Assembly: GCF_003703975.1 (NCBI RefSeq)
Contig: NZ_QTJY01000004.1
Span: 1 to 64,000, forward strand
Length of the DNA stretch: 64,000 nt
From: Larkinella soli
GTDB taxonomy: Bacteria > Bacteroidota > Bacteroidia > Cytophagales > Spirosomataceae
Direction: 5' to 3'
In this document: piece by piece, positions 30,958 through 41,164 of the stretch
Layout of the letters: the number at the start of each line of letters is the position of its first letter
How positions within the stretch are numbered: position 1 is the first letter of the stretch
The notes under the pieces: generated by a model
Seen by the model: only the letters and a program-made list of their open reading frames with translations
Database searches by the model: none
Told to the model about the DNA's origin: nothing
Made by a program: the position numbers and the translations under genes

Positions 30958-32637
30958 ATGAAAAAGACTGTACTTTTCTGCCTGGCGGCTTTCGCCGGCT
31001 TTGCCGGCATGGCGAACAACGACCCCATGTCGGGCGCCCTCGCCGGTCTGTCGGCAAAGCTGCAGCCCGTCAAAACCGGCAGCGCCCAGTATGTTCAGAA
31101 AGTCGAAGCCGCCAGCCCCTCCTACCGGGCGACGCTCTCGGTCAGTAAAACCGATAACAAGGGCAAAAGCAATGAAGACGCCTATTTTCTGAACCTGTCG
31201 GACCTCGACCCCTCGACGGTCGTCTACAAAGTGGAAAGGGACGTCATCGCCGTCCTGGCCGATACCAAACAGCACCGCAAATACGTCCGCTACAGTGAAA
31301 ACGGCGAGCCGAAGAACCTCACCGACCGCGTGAAGCTGTATGCCGACAACCCAGAAATTGCCAAGGCGCTGGTCGAAAGCCTGAAAAGCGCCATCGTGGC
31401 GGCCGAGAAAGCCTACACTCCCTCCCGCACGCCCGACACCATCGACGGCCTGCGGCAGTGGCTGAAAACCAACGTCGGTACGGAATCCATCGGTTCGGAT
31501 AAGTTCGAGCAGTCGGTCGTGTTCGAAGCCGAAAACCCGCTGCGGGCGATTTTCCGGCGCAGCGAGATCAACGGCAAAGGGGCGGCCACGCAGGAAACCT
31601 ATTCGTTCAACCTCGGCGACCTGGGCCTGGAAGGTCTCCAGATCGAGACCCGGGGCAGCCGCTTCGAGCTGACGGTCAACGTTCTGCAAAAACAGAAATT
31701 CATGGGCTACGCCAAAGACGGGAAGCTGGATAACGTCGTGAGCCATTTCGAGATCATCAGCTCCGACCCCGACCGCATCCGCGACATCGCCGGCGCCTGG
31801 CGCAAGCTGATTCCGCTGGCCGTCAAGCAGCTGGAAGCCCAGCGCCCGGCCTTCAACAACCTGGCGGGCGTCCAGAAATACCTGGAAACCAGCATTCATG
31901 CCGCTAAAACCAACGACCGCACCATCGAACAGACGCTGAAACCCGACTGTATCTGCACCTACACCCGCCGGGAAACCAGCAACAAGAACAATACGGAGGA
32001 AATCTACGAGTTCAACCTGTCCGACCTGTCGGAGAAAGGCGTCCGGCTGGGCGTCGATAAGGAGCTGTACGCCATCGACGTCAAGGCCCGGGATAACCAG
32101 AAGCTGATCGGTTACGTCAAGAACGGCGTCCGGCAGAACTACGTCTCCAGCGTCGAACTGGCGGCCGACAACCTCGAAGCGGTCCGGTTCGTTTCGCAGG
32201 CATTCGAGAAAGCCGTTCAGGCCTGTAACCAGTCGCGGAAAAGCCCGGTCCCGGCCGGCAACCAGCAGGCCCGACTCGACTGGATCATCAAACAGCTGGA
32301 AACCGTACCGGCCGAAGAAATCAAACAGACCCTTGCCGCAGAAAGCGAGCCGGGTCGGCTGAAGCTGGCCGTCGCCCTGAGCGGCCGCAAGGCTTCCGAG
32401 CTGGTGTACGACCTCGTTTTGAAGGATCTGAACGCCGATGCCACCACCTTCGAGGTAGACGGCAAGCACGTGTATGTCAACGTGATTACCCGTGGAAAAG
32501 AGAAACTGGTGAAGACGCAGAAAGACGGCAAGCCATCCGACTACGTCCACACCGTTCGGATTCAGGTCGACGACATTGAAAAGGCCCGCTATATGGCCGA
32601 AGCCTTCAAACTGCTGATCAGGAATACCGTTTCATAA
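30958..32637 (+). CDS. Secreted protein of four tandem ~135-residue repeats, unknown function
   Basis: This 559-residue protein begins with a signal peptide (MKKTVLFCLAAFAGFAGMA). The rest is four related units. Each has a core of the form Y-x-(F/L)-N-L-x-D-L, followed by a beta-rich stretch, then a (K/R)-x-x-x-Y-x-(K/E)-(N/D)-G turn and an acidic helix start (ADNPEIAKAL, SDPDRIRDIA, ADNLEAVRFV, DDIEKARYMA). The cores sit near residues 78, 217, 352 and 487, a period of about 135. I do not recognise a named family. The pattern suggests duplicated binding modules in the periplasm or at the surface. It is flanked by its own terminator and is not in an obvious operon. Confidence 0.8.
   Translation: MKKTVLFCLAAFAGFAGMANNDPMSGALAGLSAKLQPVKTGSAQYVQKVEAASPSYRATLSVSKTDNKGKSNEDAYFLNLSDLDPSTVVYKVERDVIAVLADTKQHRKYVRYSENGEPKNLTDRVKLYADNPEIAKALVESLKSAIVAAEKAYTPSRTPDTIDGLRQWLKTNVGTESIGSDKFEQSVVFEAENPLRAIFRRSEINGKGAATQETYSFNLGDLGLEGLQIETRGSRFELTVNVLQKQKFMGYAKDGKLDNVVSHFEIISSDPDRIRDIAGAWRKLIPLAVKQLEAQRPAFNNLAGVQKYLETSIHAAKTNDRTIEQTLKPDCICTYTRRETSNKNNTEEIYEFNLSDLSEKGVRLGVDKELYAIDVKARDNQKLIGYVKNGVRQNYVSSVELAADNLEAVRFVSQAFEKAVQACNQSRKSPVPAGNQQARLDWIIKQLETVPAEEIKQTLAAESEPGRLKLAVALSGRKASELVYDLVLKDLNADATTFEVDGKHVYVNVITRGKEKLVKTQKDGKPSDYVHTVRIQVDDIEKARYMAEAFKLLIRNTVS
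31039..32634 (+). repeat. Four tandem protein-level repeats inside the secreted protein
   Basis: The units correspond roughly to residues 28-160, 161-295, 296-432 and 433-559. Shared features are N-L-(S/G)-D-L after an aromatic residue, K-N-G or K-D-G about 40 residues later, and a closing helix with a basic/hydrophobic end (LKSAI, WRKLI, FEKAV, FKLLI). Nucleotide identity between units is low, so the duplication is old; the fourth unit is the most diverged. Confidence 0.75.
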
Positions 32638-32652
32638 AGTGCGATTCCCCCA

Positions 32653-34200
32653 TCATGAAACCGCAGAGCCGACGCTTTGCGGTTTTTTTATGGCCTTTGG
32701 AAGCGTAAAACCGGCCCGGGCGTCGGAATGGAACACGCTGTAGGCGAAAACCAGCCCGAACCCGACCGCCAGCATGACGTGAAAAACGATCATGTCGTAA
32801 CGCTGGTGATAAAAAGCCATGGCGATGCCGAAAAGGAAATAGACCATCAGTAATCCTTCCGCCACCGTCAGCCAGTTGATGCTCGCCCCCAGATCACGGT
32901 GAACATACTTGTTGGTTCGCCAGGAGCTTCCCCCGGCATCGACGTTGAATTTCGGCGTCCGGACGAACGGCGTTTTCCGGCCGATGAAGCCCTCGATCAC
33001 CGCAATGGAATTGTGCAGCGACAGCCCCATCATCAGCGACGAATACATCGGGAAATAATAAAGCCCCAGCCGTTCCAGGCGCCCCCGGCGTTCGAGCCAG
33101 TAGGGAATACCGTAAAAGCTGAGCAGAATCAGCAGATTCACCTGGAAGAAACCCAGCAGGAAGAATACCCAGTCATATTCGGGATGCCTGATCCGGATGT
33201 ACAGCACCGGCACGCTCAGTACCCCGAGCAGGAACACCAGAATGAAGGTCGAACTGCTCAGCAGGTGAAAAAAGGCGTGTATTTTGACCCGAAGGGATAC
33301 GCCCGGCGCCCGCAGTACCCGCAGCATCAGCTTCCGGGCGCATTCGGCGGCTCCCTTCATCCAGCGGTACTGCTGTGATTTAAGGGCCTTCATCGCCACG
33401 GGCAGCTCGGCCGGCGAACCGATGTCTTCGCGGTAGACGAATTTCCAGCCTTTCAGCTGGGCGCGGTAGCTGAGGTCGAGGTCTTCGGTAATGGTATCGC
33501 TGCTCCAGCCCCCGGCCTCCAGGATGGCCTGTTTCCGCCAGACGCCGGCCGTGCCGTTGAAGTTCATAAAGTAACCGTCGGCATTCCGGCCGCCCTGCTC
33601 CACGAAAAAGTGAGCATTCAGCCCGAAGGCCTGAAGCTGGGTCAGAATGGAATAGTCTTCGTTGAGGTGCGTCCAGCGCGTCTGCACGATTCCGACTTTA
33701 GGATTTTCGAAATGCGGTATGGTTTTCAGCAGAAAGTCGGGGTCCGGCACGAAGTCGGCGTCGAAAATCGCGAGGAATTCCCCTTTCGCCTGCTGAAGCC
33801 CATAGGCGAGCGCTCCGGCCTTGAAGCCTTTGCGGTCCGGACGACGGATGTGCCGGATGTCTAGGCCGTGCCGCCGGAAGTGGGCCACCCGGTGGGCAAT
33901 GATGTCCACCGTTTCGTCCGTCGAGTCGTCGAGGACCTGAATTTCCAGCTTTTCACGGGGATAGTTCAGGGCCGCGATGGAATCGATCAACCGCTCGGCC
34001 ACATAAAGCTCATTATAGACCGGCAGCTGAATCGTCACGAACGGAACTTGTTCGGCGGGTCGGCCGTCGTAATCCCGAAACCGGGTATAGCTTTTTCTTT
34101 TATGCTTTATATAGCTGAATATGAGGCTCAATTGGTTGCAGTTGTATAAAAATAGCAACGTTACGACCAGCCCATATAATACCAACACCAACGCTTCCAT
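32653..34200 (-). CDS. GT2-family membrane glycosyltransferase (cellulose-synthase-like)
   Basis: The 515-residue inner-membrane processive-type glycosyltransferase has an N-terminal helix (VLVLYGLVVTLLFLYNC), then the catalytic core with LPVYNE, VLDDSTDET, the DxD motif FDADFVPD, TEDLDLSYR and QQYRWMKG (QxxRW). About four C-terminal membrane helices follow. The motif set is that of BcsA/HasA-like enzymes and of glucan or ceramide glycosyltransferases. No BcsB or PilZ domain is near, so the product (polysaccharide or glycolipid) is unknown. The terminator of the upstream convergent gene lies inside its 3' coding end. Confidence 0.88.
   Translation of the reverse strand: MEALVLVLYGLVVTLLFLYNCNQLSLIFSYIKHKRKSYTRFRDYDGRPAEQVPFVTIQLPVYNELYVAERLIDSIAALNYPREKLEIQVLDDSTDETVDIIAHRVAHFRRHGLDIRHIRRPDRKGFKAGALAYGLQQAKGEFLAIFDADFVPDPDFLLKTIPHFENPKVGIVQTRWTHLNEDYSILTQLQAFGLNAHFFVEQGGRNADGYFMNFNGTAGVWRKQAILEAGGWSSDTITEDLDLSYRAQLKGWKFVYREDIGSPAELPVAMKALKSQQYRWMKGAAECARKLMLRVLRAPGVSLRVKIHAFFHLLSSSTFILVFLLGVLSVPVLYIRIRHPEYDWVFFLLGFFQVNLLILLSFYGIPYWLERRGRLERLGLYYFPMYSSLMMGLSLHNSIAVIEGFIGRKTPFVRTPKFNVDAGGSSWRTNKYVHRDLGASINWLTVAEGLLMVYFLFGIAMAFYHQRYDMIVFHVMLAVGFGLVFAYSVFHSDARAGFTLPKAIKKPQSVGSAVS
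32658..32690 (+). terminator. Terminator of the four-repeat gene, embedded in the GT2 coding end
   Basis: AAACCGCA (32658-32665) pairs with TGCGGTTT (32678-32685) and is followed by TTTTTA on the plus strand, 20 bp after the stop codon at 32637. The hairpin also encodes the last residues of the convergent glycosyltransferase. Confidence 0.8.
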
Positions 34201-34347
34201 CTCTTCGTGTTCACCCTATGATTTTGCACCTGAAAAACTGCACGAATGCTTTTTTGTTCATCAAAGCCGGATTTTGTGCTTTTATGGCGTAGGGGATTTA
34301 TTCCGGGCAATTTTTGCGTCTTGGCGGTTAAAAAATATATTTAACGC

Positions 34348-35160
34348 ATGAAAATATCCTTCATCGGAGCCGGCAACCTGGCCTGGCATCTGGCGATTGC
34401 GTTCGAGAATGCGGGCCACCCGGTATCTGAAGTATACAGCCGTGACGTCGACCATGCCCGCAGACTGGTTTCCATGCTGTATGATGCCCGGCTCAACCCT
34501 GACCTGAATTTTGCCGAAAGCTCCTCCGATCTGTTCGTTCTGGCCATTCCGGACGATGCCATCGAGGAGGTGACGGCTCGGCTGGTACTGCCGGAAAACG
34601 CGATTCTGGTGCATACGTCGGGCAGCAAACCGCTCGAAGTGCTGCGTAGGCTGATGGATATTTACAGCGACGTTCCGGTTCGGACCGGCGTCTTCTATCC
34701 CCTGCAAACCTTCACCGAAAGCACTCCGGCACTCAGTTTCGACGACATTCCGCTCTGTATCGAAGCCGACGACCCCGACACCGAAGAACGTCTCGTGGCG
34801 CTGGGGCAGGAAATGAGTTCGGTCGTCTATCTGGTCGATTCTCAGGAGCGGAAGGTGCTCCACCTGGCCGCCGTTTTTGCCTGCAACTTCACGAATTACC
34901 TGCTCGGCGTCGCCAAAGACCTCACCGACGCCGAAGAACTGGAATTCGACCTGCTGAAACCGCTGATTGAAGAAACCATCCGGAAGGCCCTCGATGCCCC
35001 GCATCCGGCGCAGGTGCAGACCGGCCCGGCCCGCCGGGGGGACCTCGATACAATAAGCCTTCATCTGGATTTTTTGTCCGACAAACCAGAGCTGCTCCAG
35101 GTTTATCAGCTCCTTTCGGACGGTATTCAGCGGACAGTCGTTCGGACGCAGCGCAGTTAA
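34348..35160 (+). CDS. Rossmann-like and DUF2520 domain protein (putative oxidoreductase)
   Basis: The protein has 270 residues. It has an N-terminal NAD(P)-binding motif MKISFIGAGNLAWHLAIAF, a ProC/6-phosphogluconate-dehydrogenase-like middle (VHTSGSKPLEVL, GVFYPLQTF) and a C-terminal all-helical DUF2520 domain (HLAAVFACNFTNYLLGVAKDL). The family resembles F420- or NADP-dependent reductases and is widespread in Bacteroidota, but the substrate is unknown. The gene is divergent from the GT2 gene and convergent with the AGE-family epimerase (16 bp apart). Confidence 0.85.
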   Translation: MKISFIGAGNLAWHLAIAFENAGHPVSEVYSRDVDHARRLVSMLYDARLNPDLNFAESSSDLFVLAIPDDAIEEVTARLVLPENAILVHTSGSKPLEVLRRLMDIYSDVPVRTGVFYPLQTFTESTPALSFDDIPLCIEADDPDTEERLVALGQEMSSVVYLVDSQERKVLHLAAVFACNFTNYLLGVAKDLTDAEELEFDLLKPLIEETIRKALDAPHPAQVQTGPARRGDLDTISLHLDFLSDKPELLQVYQLLSDGIQRTVVRTQRS

Positions 35161-35176
35161 GGGAAACGGGCGGCTT

Positions 35177-36382
35177 TCAGATCCGTTCGGTACGGATTCC
35201 GCCGGTACGGGCGGCAATGCGGGCGCACTGCTCCAGGCCCTTCCAGGTGTCGTGCAGCCCTTTGATGAGATGGTAACAGCCTTTTTGGGGAGTGGCCTTA
35301 CTGGTCAGAACCGGCTCGTTCTTCCGGTCGAGAATACCGAACCATTCCTTATAATCTTTGTCGGGGAAATGCTGCCAGGTGTAAGAATGGACCTTCTGAA
35401 ACCACTTCAGGCAGTCGTTCATCCGGGTATGATGGTAGCCCCGCACAAAAACCGAAAGAGCCTCCGTGTGCGTCCACCAGATTTTGCGGTCCCATTCGCT
35501 GTAGATGCCGGGCCGGTCCTTTAAATCGGCATATTGAATAAAACCGCCCGAAGGCTCGTCCCAGCAGATTTCGGCCAGGTGCAGTGCCATTTGAACGGCC
35601 TGCTGCGCAAGCCGGCGATTGCCGGTAAGTTCGGCGGCTTCGAGCAGGTAGCCTGCCGTTTCAAACACATAACCGCCATGCAGCCGCCGGCCGGTGGTGC
35701 AGTCGCAGAAGGCCCCTTCGGGCAGCACGTTCTCCCGCAGCAGATTAATGCGTTTGTCGTAAAACTCGTTCTGAATTTCGGCGATGACGGTTTCCAGCGT
35801 CTGTTTGAAAAACTCCGGGCTGAGCAGAGACTGACATTCGATCACGGCTTTCAAAACCATCATCGGTTCACTGAGGTGTTTGAACTGCCGGAATCCGCCG
35901 AGTTCGGCTTCCCACCGTTCGCGCTGGTTCTGCCGGACTTCCAGCAGCCGGTGCAGGGTCTGCTGGGCGGTTAGGGCGTGTTCCTCGTCGCCCGAGCAGC
36001 GGAAAAAACGGGCAAAGGCCATGACGGCCGAGCAGTCGGGAACGACGGTCCGGGCCGGGGTGACGGGCCGCCCCCGCCGGTCGACCGTATCCAGCCAGCG
36101 ACCGTCGGGTTGCCGGCCGTGTTTCAGCAGAAAATCCACGCCGTGCCGTGCCAGAGACAGCCACTCGGGAATGGCATCCACCTGATGATGCAGGAAGGAA
36201 AAGCCCCACACCTGCTGCGCCTGAAGCGCAACGAGCTTGTCGGTATCGAAAACCACCCCCTGGTCGGTCAGGGCATTGTAATATCCTCCGCAGGTCAGAT
36301 CGCGGCTATGGGTAATCCAGAAAGGGAGAATGGTTCGAAAAAGAGCTTCCTGATACTGGGCGGCCAGTTTACTGAATTCCAT
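35177..36382 (-). CDS. AGE-family epimerase (N-acylglucosamine 2-epimerase / cellobiose 2-epimerase type)
   Basis: This 401-residue alpha/alpha-barrel sugar epimerase has conserved family segments: WITHSRDLTCGGYYNALTDQG, LLKHGRQPDGRWLDTVDRRG, LHGGYVFETAGYLLEAAEL, GGFIQYADL and the catalytic-His region KIWWTHTEALSVF. AGE enzymes interconvert the C2 epimers of GlcNAc, mannose/glucose or cellobiose. The sequence does not reveal which. The start MEFSKLAAQY (36382) is preferred over an in-frame Met five codons upstream. It is divergent from kdsC, with an 105-bp gap. Confidence 0.85.
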   Translation of the reverse strand: MEFSKLAAQYQEALFRTILPFWITHSRDLTCGGYYNALTDQGVVFDTDKLVALQAQQVWGFSFLHHQVDAIPEWLSLARHGVDFLLKHGRQPDGRWLDTVDRRGRPVTPARTVVPDCSAVMAFARFFRCSGDEEHALTAQQTLHRLLEVRQNQRERWEAELGGFRQFKHLSEPMMVLKAVIECQSLLSPEFFKQTLETVIAEIQNEFYDKRINLLRENVLPEGAFCDCTTGRRLHGGYVFETAGYLLEAAELTGNRRLAQQAVQMALHLAEICWDEPSGGFIQYADLKDRPGIYSEWDRKIWWTHTEALSVFVRGYHHTRMNDCLKWFQKVHSYTWQHFPDKDYKEWFGILDRKNEPVLTSKATPQKGCYHLIKGLHDTWKGLEQCARIAARTGGIRTERI

Positions 36383-36487
36383 GAACGCACTCGGCAAAAG
36401 TTGACTTACCCGAAGCTATAAGAAAATCGGGGCAAACGGAAATTAAACCGAGGGAAGGCGTATTTTAGTGCTTCAACCTTTTCCGGC

Positions 36488-37042
36488 ATGACCGCTTTAC
36501 AGGAACGCTTCAAACGAATTACCACCTTCATCTTCGACGTCGACGGGGTGATGACCGACGGCAGCGTCAACGCGCTCGAATCCGGAGAACAATTCCGGAC
36601 CTTCCACATCCGCGACGGCTACGGCATCGAGCGGGCCATCCACGCCGGCTACCGGGTCGCCATTCTGTCGGCAGCCAGTCAGGTCGGCGTGCGGAAACGG
36701 CTTGAATTTCTAAAGATAAAGGACATCTTCATGGGCGGCCCCACCGAACAGAAGATCCATGCCTATCTGGGTTTCCTGAATCGGGATAAAATTTTCGAAG
36801 AAGAAGTGCTGTATATGGGCGACGATCTGCCGGATTATCAGGTTCTTTCCCGCCCCAATCTGCTCAGCACCTGCCCGGCCGACGCAGCCGATGAAATCAG
36901 GGCGGTCTGCGACTACATTTCGCCGATGCCGGGGGGCCGGGGCGCCGTCCGGGACGTGATCGAACAGGTGATGAAAGCCCAGGGCAAATGGCTCTCCTGG
37001 CTGACCAACGAAGAACCGTTCAAACTACACAACGAAAAATAA
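36488..37042 (+). CDS. kdsC: KdsC-type HAD phosphatase (3-deoxy-D-manno-octulosonate 8-phosphate phosphatase)
   Basis: The protein has 184 residues with HAD motif I FIFDVDGVMTDGSV (Asp nucleophile), motif II ILSAASQ, and motif III/IV near KIHAYLGFL and YMGDDLPDYQVL. It lacks a cap domain, typical of the C0 KdsC group that releases phosphate from Kdo-8-P for lipopolysaccharide core synthesis. Related C0 phosphatases use other sugar phosphates. No other Kdo gene is in the window. Confidence 0.88.
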   Translation: MTALQERFKRITTFIFDVDGVMTDGSVNALESGEQFRTFHIRDGYGIERAIHAGYRVAILSAASQVGVRKRLEFLKIKDIFMGGPTEQKIHAYLGFLNRDKIFEEEVLYMGDDLPDYQVLSRPNLLSTCPADAADEIRAVCDYISPMPGGRGAVRDVIEQVMKAQGKWLSWLTNEEPFKLHNEK

Positions 37043-37094
37043 GCCCGCCGGACCCGACCGACAGGCTTACCTCCTGGCGCTCCGGGAAACCGGT

Positions 37095-37913
37095 TTACCA
37101 GTTCCGGGCCAGTTCTTCAAACTCCTGAAGCAAATACCGCGTGCGTTCGCCGGGCCGGCCATCGGCGATGGTCAGGTCGCCCACCTGCGTAATCGGCAGC
37201 ACCTTTTTGGTCGAACTGGTCGTGAAGGCTTCGTCGGCGTCGTACAGATCGGAGAGCAGCACCGGGCACTCTTCCACTTTGAAGTCGTTCTGGGCCAGAT
37301 GCATGATCGTCCGGCGGGTGATGCCGTGCAGAATATGCCGGTTGGGGGTGAGGAGCCGGTCTCCTTTGAAAATGAAGAAGTTGCTGCGGCTCAGTTCACT
37401 GATTTCGCCGTTTTTCTGATAAAGCACATCCGACGCCCGGGCCGAGCGGATAGCCTGCGCCAGCAGAATGACCCGTTTGTAATCCGTACTCTTCACTTCG
37501 GCCATTTCCCGGACATACTCGTCCAGAATCACCTTGATGCCTTCTTCATACTGATTCGACGGAGACGGATGAAGTTCTTCGGTCATCATCAGCAGGTTGG
37601 GCCGGGTTACGCTGATGCTGTCGGGGCTGTAGCCTCCCGTCAGCACGAACCGGACGCCCACCTCCGGCATGTCGCTTTTTTCAATCAGCTTCATCACGAT
37701 CCGGTAGGCTTCGTCTTTCTGAACCGGAACCGTCAGGTGCATTTTAACGGCCGAATTGGCGAAACGGCCCCAGTACCAGTCCCATTGAAAGGGCCGGCCG
37801 TTATAGGTCCTGAAGTAGTCGAATAGTCCGAAGCCGCGCAGCAGACCCAGATCGGTTACTCCAAACGAAATCTGGTCGACGGGGAGAATGGTGCCGTTGA
37901 AATAACCGTACAT
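37095..37913 (-). CDS. Class IV aminotransferase (branched-chain or D-amino-acid aminotransferase-like)
   Basis: The 272-residue PLP enzyme has the fold-type IV pattern: MYGYFNGTILPVDQISFGVTDLGLLRGFGLFDYFRTYNGRPF at the N-terminus, the probable PLP Lys146 in TDYKRVILLAQAIRSARASDVL, and LSRSNFFIFKGDRLLTPN with the GITRRTI loop. It is shorter than IlvE and may act on D-amino acids, branched-chain amino acids or aminodeoxychorismate; the exact substrate cannot be read from sequence. It starts 45 bp after ettA on the same strand and is probably co-transcribed with it. Confidence 0.85.
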   Translation of the reverse strand: MYGYFNGTILPVDQISFGVTDLGLLRGFGLFDYFRTYNGRPFQWDWYWGRFANSAVKMHLTVPVQKDEAYRIVMKLIEKSDMPEVGVRFVLTGGYSPDSISVTRPNLLMMTEELHPSPSNQYEEGIKVILDEYVREMAEVKSTDYKRVILLAQAIRSARASDVLYQKNGEISELSRSNFFIFKGDRLLTPNRHILHGITRRTIMHLAQNDFKVEECPVLLSDLYDADEAFTTSSTKKVLPITQVGDLTIADGRPGERTRYLLQEFEELARNW

Positions 37914-37958
37914 AGCAAGCCGTGGCCCGGGGCCGTCTTTCCCTACGGCCCCGACACA

Positions 37959-39626
<1,668 letters not shown>

Positions 39627-39698
39627 TGATTTTCTTAAATTTGTGGTTGGCAAATATCGATAATAAAACCCATTAGCTTAGCCTTAAAGAGTAAAATA

Positions 39699-41063
39699 AT
39701 GGAACAGGCTCAATTGGTAGACGAATACGGTTACGTCAAAGACGGAAAGGTATTCTTATCGGGCTACCTCAGCTATCCGGACCGGCAAATCGGCGAAGTC
39801 AAGCGTACCGAGCAGGAAGCGCTCGACTATTTCAAAAATCGGTTCACCATCGCCGAGAACAAGGTCAATCAGTTGGAACAGGAGGTAGAGGAAGCCCAGA
39901 ACAAAGGGTCCTATCTGACCAAACTGGTTCAGCTGCGCAAAAAACTCGTCAGCTTCGATGCCATCGGCAACTTCGTCCCCCTGCTGAACCGACTCGACGC
40001 TCAGGAAGAGGTGCTGATCGATCTGATTCGGAAGAACCAGCTCAAAAACCTGGAGATCAAGCGGGCGCTGCTCGCCGAAGCGGAAAGCATCGCCGACAGC
40101 TCGGACTGGAAGGATACCGCCGATAAGCTGCAGGAGGTCAAGTCGAAGTGGATCAAAACGGGTCCGGTCGATAAAGACCTGGATGCTACGATCGAAACGC
40201 GGTTTACGGAAGCCCTCGACGGGTTTTTTCAGCGTCGGCGCGAATTCTTCAACGAGCAGAACAAGGTCATTCAGGAGCGGCTGGATAAGTATGAAAGCCT
40301 CATCCAGCAGGCCGACCGGGCCGTTCGAAGCGTGTACGAAGCCGACCGGAGCCGCCCCTTCAAGCGGGATCAGACCGATCCGGAGGCCATCGAACGGGCC
40401 GCCATCGCGGAAGAACGCTACATGAAGGCGCTGACGGAAGCTTACCACCTCATCCGGAACCTCAATAACGAATGGAAGGAAGTCGGTGAAGTGCCGATCA
40501 AGAAGTCAGGTAAAATCCTGAAACGGTTCCGGCGCTCCACCAAGACGGTTTTTGATAAATATAACCTCGCCCGCGGGATTCAGCCAAAAGTACGGATCGA
40601 CCCGCGCGTCGAGCAGCAGATGAAGATGGCCGACGAAGCCGAACGGCTCGCCAAACAGTCGAACATCACCGCGGCCGCCGACCGGGCCAAAGAACTCCTC
40701 AACCAGTGGAAGGAGATCAAGATTCCCTTCAAGCTGGTCGACAAGCAGGTGTCCGACCGCTTCCGCGCGGCCTGTGACAAGATCTTCGAGCTGAATTATC
40801 TGGAGCGGGTCATCACCCGGAAGTATCCGGCCTTTGAACTGAAAAGCCGTTCGGAGCAGTTACGGACTAAAATCCGTGAAATGGAGTACCTGATCCGGCG
40901 GGAAAAGAGTGATCTGGCGCTGGCTATGAGCAATGTGGACTCGATGGGTCGCAACGAGGAGATGGACAAGATGATCATGGGCAAAATCAATACCCAGAAG
41001 CGGAAAATCGCGATGAAGGAAGTCATACTGACCGAGTTCAATAAAGAGCTGAGTCAGTATTAA
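39699..41063 (+). CDS. DUF349 repeat protein
   Basis: The 454-residue protein is highly charged and helical, with several DUF349-type repeats: W-K-DTADKLQEVKSKWIKTGPVDK near 125, LNNEWKEVGEVPIKKSGKILKRFR near 250 and LLNQWKEIKIPFKLVDKQVSDRFRAACDK near 330. Each holds the typical W-K and R-F pattern. DUF349 proteins are cytoplasmic and of uncertain function. It is divergent from ettA (72-bp gap), and a strong terminator follows. Confidence 0.88.
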   Translation: MEQAQLVDEYGYVKDGKVFLSGYLSYPDRQIGEVKRTEQEALDYFKNRFTIAENKVNQLEQEVEEAQNKGSYLTKLVQLRKKLVSFDAIGNFVPLLNRLDAQEEVLIDLIRKNQLKNLEIKRALLAEAESIADSSDWKDTADKLQEVKSKWIKTGPVDKDLDATIETRFTEALDGFFQRRREFFNEQNKVIQERLDKYESLIQQADRAVRSVYEADRSRPFKRDQTDPEAIERAAIAEERYMKALTEAYHLIRNLNNEWKEVGEVPIKKSGKILKRFRRSTKTVFDKYNLARGIQPKVRIDPRVEQQMKMADEAERLAKQSNITAAADRAKELLNQWKEIKIPFKLVDKQVSDRFRAACDKIFELNYLERVITRKYPAFELKSRSEQLRTKIREMEYLIRREKSDLALAMSNVDSMGRNEEMDKMIMGKINTQKRKIAMKEVILTEFNKELSQY

Positions 41064-41081
41064 AATAAGGCTGAAAGCCAG

Positions 41082-41143
41082 AAAAGCGGAGAGGCTGTGC
41101 GCTGCGGATTTCCATCCTGCAATGCACAGCCTCTCCGCTTTTT
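41082..41143. terminator. Terminator between the DUF349 gene and glycogen synthase
   Basis: A perfect 19-bp stem AAAAGCGGAGAGGCTGTGC / GCACAGCCTCTCCGCTTTT (41082-41100 with 41124-41142), followed by T on the plus strand and A/T on the minus strand, can serve both convergent genes. Confidence 0.92.
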
Positions 41144-41164
41144 AATGGTTTATGGCTGACCCGG

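Noticed and set aside
30694-32550. Open frame of 618 codons on the minus strand opposite lpd and the four-repeat gene
   Set aside because: It is Gly/Val/Phe-rich shadow sequence; the plus-strand frame has a signal peptide, repeats and a terminator.
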